DNA of 21,480 nt from Candidatus Daviesbacteria bacterium (GTDB lineage: Bacteria; Patescibacteriota; Microgenomatia; Daviesbacterales; UBA10151), in contig DOWS01000035.1 in the NCBI GenBank assembly GCA_003519445.1, forward strand, positions 15,488-36,967, in the 5' to 3' direction. The translations under genes and the position numbers were made by a program. Under the pieces are notes generated by a model. The model was not told the origin of the DNA, made no database searches, and worked only from the letters and a program-made list of their open reading frames with translations. Every line of letters starts with the position of its first letter. The first letter of the stretch is position 1. This document shows, one piece after another, positions 16,088 to 21,480 of this stretch.

Positions 16088-16636
16088 TTATTTTGTTTGA
16101 ATTTTTAGGCTGATCCTGTATAAACCGTCTCTTCCGCGGTTTAAATTCTCAATTGATACCCGGGAAATTTTATCGCTGGCTTCGCTTTTTGAGGTTAAAC
16201 CAACAATAAGATTATCCACACTTTCTCCGTCTGAAACTACACCTACAACTACTGCTTCACCCGATCGGTCAATGGTATAAGAACTTATGTTTAACCCTGA
16301 AGGCAGTAATTGATTAAGCATAGAATATATTGCAACCTGCTTTGAAGTTATTCCAAAATACTGATTAATTGTGGCAAGCCTATTTTTAATCACAAACACC
16401 AAGGCTTGTCTGTCTTTGAGTTGTAGAACCTTTTCTTCGTTCTCGCCCAGACGGGCCTTTACTTCTGTAATATTTTTACTTTGCAAAACTCCTAAAGCCA
16501 CTATCAGGGAAGCAAGAAATGTTACTATTACCACAGACGCTATTCCAAATATCTGAATTTTGTAAAAGTTGGCTTTTTTGATTTCTTCTGTGGCATATTC
16601 TACGGGTAATAAATTTATGGAGATCTTTTTATTCAT
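16088..16636 (-). CDS. pilN: Type IV pilus assembly protein PilN-like
   Basis: A 182-residue protein beginning NKKISINLLP, the conserved PilN N-terminus (INLLP) that binds the PilM groove. One membrane helix (about 26-48) and a coiled coil follow, then a small alpha/beta domain ending YRISLKIQTK. It lies 21 bases after pilM, with AGGA 8-9 bases before the ATG, and 1 base before pilO. Confidence 0.88.
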   Translation of the reverse strand: MNKKISINLLPVEYATEEIKKANFYKIQIFGIASVVIVTFLASLIVALGVLQSKNITEVKARLGENEEKVLQLKDRQALVFVIKNRLATINQYFGITSKQVAIYSMLNQLLPSGLNISSYTIDRSGEAVVVGVVSDGESVDNLIVGLTSKSEASDKISRVSIENLNRGRDGLYRISLKIQTK

Positions 16637-16657
16637 ATAATTTCCTACTCATATTAT

Positions 16658-17692
16658 TTACTCCCTTAGGGCTAAACCAACTGCTACAGAGTAAAGGGGT
16701 GCTTCAAGGCTAAGTTTTACGGCCATTGAGTTATCTTTAACAATACCGTACCATGGATCTGCTTCCTGTACCTCCAATCCCAAAGCACTGGCCAAATAGA
16801 TCACGATACCAGGGGTTTTAGCTCCTCCTCCGGATAAAACCACCCTTTTTATCTGATTTTGCGGGTATTTAGCATCAAAGGCTTGTATTATTCTCCTGCC
16901 CTCTTGGACAATAATATCTACTAAAGGCTTCAAGGCTTCAAGAACTTTCCCCTCCATCTGATCCTGACTTAAACCATATACCTTTTTATATTCTTCGGCT
17001 TGAAGCGCTTCAAAGCTAAATTGTTGTACCAACTGCCGCGTCAACGCTATGCCTCCTGTGGAAATTGATCTGGTTAACCAAATAAGCCCTTGAGACACCG
17101 CGGCAAAATCCGTAGTTGTGGCACCTAATTGAATAATTAAAGTACCCGGAGAAAAAGGATTTCTGCTCACTAAAGATCTTGTCGCGGCAATAATATCTGT
17201 TTCCAAGGCTTTTGCCCGCAGTCCTGCCATAGACAGTACCTTCATATATTTATTGACCACATTTTTGGGGGAAGCAATCACTAAAACTATTGTTCTGGCG
17301 TTTTTATTTTTTCCGTCGGACCGGGCCAGTACCTGCCAGTTTAAATTAACATCGGAAAGCGGCATGGGAATAAACTCTTCTGATGCGTATCTAATCGCAG
17401 ATTGCAACTCCTGATCTGTTAAATACGGCAGGTCATCAATCACTCTGGTAAAAACTTTTGATTCGGGAAGCGCAATAATTACATCTTTTGTGTCAATTTT
17501 TGCAGTTGTCAGGAGTTTTTTGATGGCATCTGCCAAAGCTTCAAGATCACTTTCCTGCTCTGATACCATTCCCGGTTGAGGGGTAGGAATAACGCCTAAA
17601 GTATTCAGTCTATATTGATCCTTATCACTGATTAAAGATACAGCTTTGATGGAAAAAAAACCAATATCTAAACCAACGGACAGTTTGGCCAT
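16658..17692 (-). CDS. pilM: Type IV pilus actin-like ATPase PilM
   Basis: A 344-residue actin/FtsA-fold protein on the cytoplasmic face of the pilus machine. The phosphate-1 motif is VGLDIGFFSIKAVSL (6-20), a second nucleotide loop is IQLGATTTDFA, and the adenosine motif is VVLSGGGAKTPGI. These motifs and the length match PilM. Although it lies within a same-strand cluster, it has its own extended -10 (TGT-TACAAT) exactly 6 nt before the ATG, which suggests pilMNO is transcribed separately from the pilin genes. Confidence 0.93.
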   Translation of the reverse strand: MAKLSVGLDIGFFSIKAVSLISDKDQYRLNTLGVIPTPQPGMVSEQESDLEALADAIKKLLTTAKIDTKDVIIALPESKVFTRVIDDLPYLTDQELQSAIRYASEEFIPMPLSDVNLNWQVLARSDGKNKNARTIVLVIASPKNVVNKYMKVLSMAGLRAKALETDIIAATRSLVSRNPFSPGTLIIQLGATTTDFAAVSQGLIWLTRSISTGGIALTRQLVQQFSFEALQAEEYKKVYGLSQDQMEGKVLEALKPLVDIIVQEGRRIIQAFDAKYPQNQIKRVVLSGGGAKTPGIVIYLASALGLEVQEADPWYGIVKDNSMAVKLSLEAPLYSVAVGLALRE

Positions 17693-17698
17693 AATTTA

Positions 17699-17707
17699 AT
17701 TGTAACA
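17699..17707 (-). promoter_or_regulatory. Extended -10 promoter of pilM-pilN-pilO
   Basis: TGT-TACAAT on the minus strand ends 6 nt before the pilM ATG. A weak -35 (TTACCA, 17727-17722) sits 17 bases upstream, inside the end of the preceding gene. Confidence 0.6.
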
Positions 17708-17711
17708 CTTT

Positions 17712-19484
17712 TTATTTTGCTTGGTAAGTTCCTTTAACCAAAGAATATGACCCACCAGGACCGGTGAAAAAAAGACCGGCCATACCTTGTCCATAAGTAA
17801 CAGTGGTATTTTCTTTAAGTTTAATCTTCCAACCTGTGGCTTCCTTGATCTGGTTACCATTCCCTACCTCGATCTTGCCATTACCCGCGTATATCACACC
17901 GCTGTTACCGTCATTTTTTAAATGAATGGCATTATTATCATTAACTCTGGAATCATAGGTTGATAAAAGCACCAGGACAGAACCGGCCGTACCCGAACCT
18001 TGAGCCTTGTTTTTGTTATCCAGCTCAATTATTCCATCAGCCACTATCACACCGGATGAGCTGCCCCAGCTTGAATCTAATTTTATAGTATTGTTGTTAT
18101 CAAGATTTAGAGTACCTGTAATCCAGATAGGGGATGCAACTGTAATGGTACATTTTTTATCATGGCTGATAATTAAATTACCAATGTATTTACCGGCCGG
18201 TAAAGCTGAAGAGGGACAATCGGTAATATTGCCTGTAAATACTCCCGCTATTTCCGCCTCCTCCTTCCATTGGGAGATATTGGCATCGGATATAGGCATA
18301 ACTTTAGGCTCCGGATCTTCAGAGCCGGGATGCATACTCCCTGCTGTCACATTATCAATCAATTGATAGTAAGCGCCGCCTGTAACTGTTAAATCTTGCA
18401 ATGTATTTGCATGAGCGTCACCCCCTATGGTTACGCCATTTGCTCCATCAATTGAAGTGGCAGTTCCTCCAACATAGATTTTAAAGTCCAAGTCTCCGGA
18501 AATTGCACTCCAGGAAGGATTACCTGTATTCCAGTTGGGAGACCATTTAGCAACACCTTGTGTATAACCTTGAGCAAGATCCAGCGACCATAACCAGTAA
18601 TTGGAACTGTCAGATGAAGTATCTACCATCAGCCAGTAAATTTCATCGGCTCTAAGGCGCGGCGATGAGGAAAAAGTAACCTCCACAAATCCATAGGTTG
18701 CGGTCACCAACCCGGCATAAAGCGTACCTGTAGCTTTTACTTCACCTTTATCCGGCTTTCCATCTTTATCTTTTAGGATTCGAACAGTCATATCAGGAGG
18801 GTTACCAAATTTTTTTAATTTTAAAGCCACTTTGTTGACTTTATTGTCAGAACTTACTCGAAAACTTTCTGCCACATCCAGGCGGTCCTGCCCGCTAACT
18901 GATTTCCCAAACACAAAATCGCTGCAGTTTACCCCAATGCACTCGTTTTGCTGATCCGGCACCCCCAAAACTCCGCCTGCTACCCAAGCATCTCCTGTAA
19001 TAACAACATTATTATCCATTGTTATATTGCCATTTGAATAAACCGAACCCTCAATTCTACTATTTTGTTTCATCTCCAGCCCCCCTTCTCCAACCTGAAC
19101 TCCATAGTTAAATGAGACTCCCAATCCCCTGGAAGCTTCCAATTGGACAGTTTTTTTGAGCCTCGGACTAACTTTATTAGGAATATAACCTGTAGATTTG
19201 ATAATTTTGGTGGCAGCATTTTTGGTGGTAATTTCCACCGAATATGAACCGTCACCCATGGAAATCTCGCTTTCTCCTGCATAAGCGCCTCCTGTTTTAT
19301 TTAAAGAATTGACAGCTTTATCCACACCTGCCTCGGCCAAGGCTGTAGCTTTTTCCGTTTGATATGCATACTGGGCATTACCAAAATAGACTTGGGCGCC
19401 TCCTATAATAAAAAGCACACTAAAAAGCACTACTCCCAATGCCGCAATAACAATTATTAAAATCTGTCCCGACTGTTTAGTCAT
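17712..19484 (-). CDS. Large pilus-associated surface protein with PilX-like N-terminus
   Basis: A 590-residue protein. An N-terminal hydrophobic helix (SGQILIIVIAALGVVLFSVL, 5-24) followed by EKATALAEAGVDKAVNSL is the PilX_N-like start of minor pilin/adhesin proteins. After this come beta-rich repeats: EGSVYSNGNITMDNNVVITG (about 144-163), a probable beta sandwich around MTVRILKDKDGKPDKG to YWLMVDTSSDSSNYWLW (about 240-310), and a C-terminal bactofilin- or beta-helix-like region with many Asn/Gly turns (LDNNNTIKLD, IELDNKNKAQG, KIEVGNGNQI). Such a protein would be displayed on the cell surface, possibly at the pilus. CECIG-type cysteines (ECIGVNC) could form a disulfide. It overlaps pilW by 8 bases. 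Its ligand is unknown. Confidence 0.75.
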   Translation of the reverse strand: MTKQSGQILIIVIAALGVVLFSVLFIIGGAQVYFGNAQYAYQTEKATALAEAGVDKAVNSLNKTGGAYAGESEISMGDGSYSVEITTKNAATKIIKSTGYIPNKVSPRLKKTVQLEASRGLGVSFNYGVQVGEGGLEMKQNSRIEGSVYSNGNITMDNNVVITGDAWVAGGVLGVPDQQNECIGVNCSDFVFGKSVSGQDRLDVAESFRVSSDNKVNKVALKLKKFGNPPDMTVRILKDKDGKPDKGEVKATGTLYAGLVTATYGFVEVTFSSSPRLRADEIYWLMVDTSSDSSNYWLWSLDLAQGYTQGVAKWSPNWNTGNPSWSAISGDLDFKIYVGGTATSIDGANGVTIGGDAHANTLQDLTVTGGAYYQLIDNVTAGSMHPGSEDPEPKVMPISDANISQWKEEAEIAGVFTGNITDCPSSALPAGKYIGNLIISHDKKCTITVASPIWITGTLNLDNNNTIKLDSSWGSSSGVIVADGIIELDNKNKAQGSGTAGSVLVLLSTYDSRVNDNNAIHLKNDGNSGVIYAGNGKIEVGNGNQIKEATGWKIKLKENTTVTYGQGMAGLFFTGPGGSYSLVKGTYQAK

Positions 19485-20049
19485 TTCTTAAATTTGCCTC
19501 TGTCGTAGCTACGCTTTTCTCCATTATCTGTCCACTCTTTTGTTCCAAAGACAAGGTAATTTTAATTTTGGCTGCAGATACAGGCGTCACTTCTGCCGGA
19601 GGATTGGCCAAATTGTAATATTTAAACTCCAGATTCTCTGCATTAGTTGATAATATTTGATCACGGGATTTTCTTTGGCTTAATAAAACATTAGGAAAAA
19701 CTTTAAACCGTAGTTTTGTCTGGTCTAAATGGAAAACGAAATAATCAAAACTGTCAGCAATAATATTGCCTGATAGATCTATTGACGCAAGTTTTAATAC
19801 CAATTGAGCTCTGCCTGTTGTATATGTAAAAGGAGGAGTCTCCGGATAGTTGGCAGCTATACTCTGCGCCTCTTTAATGCTGTTTCTTACTGCGGATAAA
19901 GCATCATTAGCACTCACTCCCTGTTCTATTTTGGAAGACTGCTTATAAAAAAGCCCTGCAGAATTAACAATAATTACAAAAAGCAAACCTCCTACCACAA
20001 CTGCAATCCCCATTGATATTAAAACCTCTATCAATGTTAGGCCTTTCAT
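19477..20049 (-). CDS. PilW-like minor prepilin
   Basis: A 190-residue protein starting MKG then LTLIEVLISMGIAVVVGGL: a type III-methylation prepilin leader cleaved after Gly3, with Glu at +5 of the mature protein. The downstream pattern (YKQSSKIEQGVSANDALSAV, NSIKEAQSIA) is typical of PilW/PilJ-like minor pilins. The frame is open further upstream to 20178, but I chose the ATG at 20049: it overlaps the previous stop (ATGA), follows GGAGG by about 9 bases and gives a proper leader peptide. Confidence 0.85.
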   Translation of the reverse strand: MKGLTLIEVLISMGIAVVVGGLLFVIIVNSAGLFYKQSSKIEQGVSANDALSAVRNSIKEAQSIAANYPETPPFTYTTGRAQLVLKLASIDLSGNIIADSFDYFVFHLDQTKLRFKVFPNVLLSQRKSRDQILSTNAENLEFKYYNLANPPAEVTPVSAAKIKITLSLEQKSGQIMEKSVATTEANLRND

Positions 20050-20486
20050 TGATTTATCCCTCCTTCCCCAATAAATGTTTTTAAAGATACTTGCTGGTCT
20101 TTGCTTCCTTCTTTCCACTGTACAGTCACAGCCACCTGTTTGATATTTTCCAAATTGGTGCATATCAACGGATCGCAATCTGCTACAACCACTTGTCCGT
20201 TGCCTGAAGGCAAAAGACTAATCCTGGAATCAATAATTTCGGTTGTGTCAGGAACTAAATTAATATAGCTTATGTTTCTTTTATCTTCGATTTCTTTGGC
20301 AGCAATTTCTTTGGCTAAACTCAAATGCCTGCTTTTGTTAACCAGTCCCATGGCGTTTGGCAAATTTGCCATCAGAAAAACTGCGACTCCAATAACCGCT
20401 ACTACAAGCAGTAATTCAATTAATGTTACTCCGCGGCTAGAATTAATTTTTATTGATTTCTCCCAGGGAAAAGATACCATAATCAA
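20046..20486 (-). CDS. PilV-like minor prepilin
   Basis: A 146-residue protein with leader MIMVSFPWEKSIKINSSRG, cleaved after Gly19, then VTLIELLLVVAVIGVAVFL with Glu at +5. The rest is a short pilin globular domain containing a cysteine pair (DCDPLICTN). A start at the third residue (20480) is also possible. It overlaps the preceding PilX-like gene by 44 bases and pilW by 4, so the three minor pilins are one translational unit. Confidence 0.85.
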   Translation of the reverse strand: MIMVSFPWEKSIKINSSRGVTLIELLLVVAVIGVAVFLMANLPNAMGLVNKSRHLSLAKEIAAKEIEDKRNISYINLVPDTTEIIDSRISLLPSGNGQVVVADCDPLICTNLENIKQVAVTVQWKEGSKDQQVSLKTFIGEGGINQ

Positions 20487-21276
20487 AATAAGGAGGAACT
20501 ACTTTGTCCAATTTAAAAACACGGATCTTTCTTTGTGTATCTCCGGCAGTCCCTGTGGATTCTATTATCATTGCCTGTGGAGGCAGGGAACCGCTGACAG
20601 GAGCTACTGCTATCGGCTGACTGGTGGAATTATACAGCAATCTTGCTCTAAGCAGCATTAAACCAGCTGCTTCTTGAGCAGTAAAACTAAGAGTCTTTTT
20701 GCATCGGTAAGCATTTACACCAATCAGAAAACCACCACAATCTGCACTGGTATCAAAATTGTTTGCCGGAGTTCTGGCTATCTGATCTAAATACCATTTT
20801 TTGGACTGATAACTTCCGCCCGCATAATAAACTATAGTTAACTCCAGAGCCGCTTTATCCGTAGAAGAATTACCCCAGTAAACACCAAGGGAGGTTTGAG
20901 TATAACAGGTATAGCCGGTGCAATTAGGCAGATTTGCATTGGGATCTGCCAGCCAAACCTGGGCAACTTCTTCTTTACCAAGAAGCGGATATTCCAAAGC
21001 TTGACCTGCCAGAGGCAAAGATCCTGAATTTGAAACTGTGGCTCTTGAATCCGTAAAAACAGTGTTGGAAGTATCATTCCTTAATGCTTTTTCAATCCCT
21101 GCTTCTGCAGCGGAAAAAGCCCTTGATGATTGTTCCACCTTACTTGAAGTTGAAATATCAGATAAAGAGCGCTGAATAACCGAGATACCAATAGCCAAGG
21201 CTACGGCCATAACCAAAATCAGAATTAAAATCACTTGTCCCGCCTGGCGGCGAGGCAGGCCCTGTTGATTTTTCAT
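20443..21276 (-). CDS. PilX-like minor pilin/pilus assembly protein
   Basis: A 277-residue protein with the PilX_N pattern: MKNQQ, an inserted GLPRRQAG, then GQVILILILVMAVALAIGI and a helix with SLSDISTSSKVEQSSRAFSA and AEAGIEKAL. The C-terminal part is beta-rich with several cysteines (CTGYTCY, CGG, YRCKK). The insert is encoded by a palindrome and lies just before the membrane segment. Three starts are open: 21318, 21294 (preceded by GGAGGG) and 21276. I chose 21276 because TATAAT lies exactly 6 nt before it and the N-terminus then fits the family. The 21294 start (MSYNNY) remains possible. Confidence 0.78.
   Translation of the reverse strand: MKNQQGLPRRQAGQVILILILVMAVALAIGISVIQRSLSDISTSSKVEQSSRAFSAAEAGIEKALRNDTSNTVFTDSRATVSNSGSLPLAGQALEYPLLGKEEVAQVWLADPNANLPNCTGYTCYTQTSLGVYWGNSSTDKAALELTIVYYAGGSYQSKKWYLDQIARTPANNFDTSADCGGFLIGVNAYRCKKTLSFTAQEAAGLMLLRARLLYNSTSQPIAVAPVSGSLPPQAMIIESTGTAGDTQRKIRVFKLDKVVPPYFDYGIFSLGEINKN
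21239..21259. repeat. Small palindromic element in the pilX-like gene
   Basis: CCCGCCT (21239-21245) and AGGCAGG (21253-21259) pair at 6 of 7 positions around a 7-base loop. On the coding strand the element supplies GLPRRQAG between MKNQQ and the hydrophobic helix. The peptide LPRRQAG is one I recall as a recurrent insert in CPR proteins. Confidence 0.6.
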
Positions 21277-21282
21277 GTAATT

Positions 21283-21288
21283 ATTATA
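21283..21288 (-). promoter_or_regulatory. -10 element before the PilX-like gene, leaderless geometry
   Basis: TATAAT on the minus strand ends 6 nt before the ATG at 21276. It lies in the overlap zone between the preceding stop codon and this gene, so the minor pilins could be transcribed apart from the gene to the right. Confidence 0.45.
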
Positions 21289-21295
21289 ACTCATT

Positions 21296-21480
21296 TTATC
21301 TTGGCCCTCCCGGAGCATTTATCCTGGTATTGGAATGGACATCCCCTGTAACTTGTATCCAGGGTGTGGCAGCAGTATTGCATTGGTAGCAGTAACCCCT
21401 GACAGCATTGGCATTTTTGGCACACCAGGCATTATACCCAAGCTCCGCACCCGGTAATCCTGCAAGCCCGGCATTATGCT
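21296..21480 (-). CDS. C-terminal fragment of a probable pilus/surface protein
   Basis: The last 61 codons of a minus-strand gene whose start lies beyond the right edge. Visible landmarks are GYNAWCAKNANAVRGYCYQC, with three cysteines in a short span, then TPWIQVTGDVHSNTRINAP and the stop. The GDVHSN phrase resembles VYSNGNI in the 590-residue surface protein of the same cluster, so a related surface or pilus-associated role is likely. The stop comes soon after this motif, where a longer beta-rich domain might be expected, so a natural C-terminus or a truncation are both possible. Confidence 0.5.
   Translation of the reverse strand, partial: HNAGLAGLPGAELGYNAWCAKNANAVRGYCYQCNTAATPWIQVTGDVHSNTRINAPGGPR

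Noticed and set aside
20050..20178. N-terminal extension of the PilW-like frame
   Set aside because: It overlaps pilV. The ATG at 20049 has a ribosome binding site and gives a normal prepilin leader.

Overview
The window looks like a chromosomal segment of a Candidate Phyla Radiation (Patescibacteria) bacterium, most like the Microgenomates-type lineages. That placement is inferred from gene content and style. Genes are compact, overlap heavily and use TGA as a normal stop. The tyrosyl-tRNA synthetase is of the archaeal/eukaryotic type. An acyl-carrier-like protein next to RNase III has lost its prosthetic-group serine. A monoderm-style type IV pilus cluster (PilM, PilN, PilO, PilX/V/W-like proteins) is present without PilP or PilQ. 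No tRNA, rRNA, CRISPR array, transposase or intergenic stretch longer than about 50 bases was found.

Layout. (1) 1-1353, an accessory-looking edge: the start of an EamA-type transporter (minus), divergent from a DUF5678-like protein plus a retropepsin-like aspartic protease (plus), then a convergent gene that looks like a clan CE (Ulp1/YopJ-like) cysteine protease (minus). (2) 1375-7289, the F-type ATP synthase operon on the minus strand (atpB-E-F-H-A-G-ORF106-atpD). It has an unrecognised 106-residue gene between atpG and atpD and no atpC after atpD. (3) 7330-8901, a 523-residue membrane protein (minus), divergent from tyrS (plus, 8928-10013); an 18-bp perfect palindrome lies between them. 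(4) 9993-10418, a small membrane protein (minus), divergent from a 34-residue membrane peptide that is coupled to recG (plus). (5) 12589-15398, an information-processing block on the plus strand: rpmF-nusB-ACP-like-rnc, then rpsP-khpA-trmD from its own promoter. (6) 15400-21480, a type IV pilus cluster on the minus strand, running from a partial gene at the right edge through PilX-, PilV- and PilW-like proteins and a 590-residue beta-rich surface protein to pilM-pilN-pilO.

The most striking pattern is in the promoters. Nine first-of-operon genes have a TATAAT-like hexamer exactly 6 nt before the ATG, so the usual +1 would be the A of the start codon. Two more (atpB, rpsP) have TTGACG-N18-TAnnnT-N7-ATG. 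This predicts systematic leaderless transcription of operon-leading genes. Several internal operon genes (atpE, ORF106, pilW) instead have a Shine-Dalgarno sequence. The second pattern is small repeats lying in frame inside conserved genes: palindromes in atpD, recG and pilX, and 7-bp tandem repeats in rpsP, trmD and across the atpH/atpA junction.
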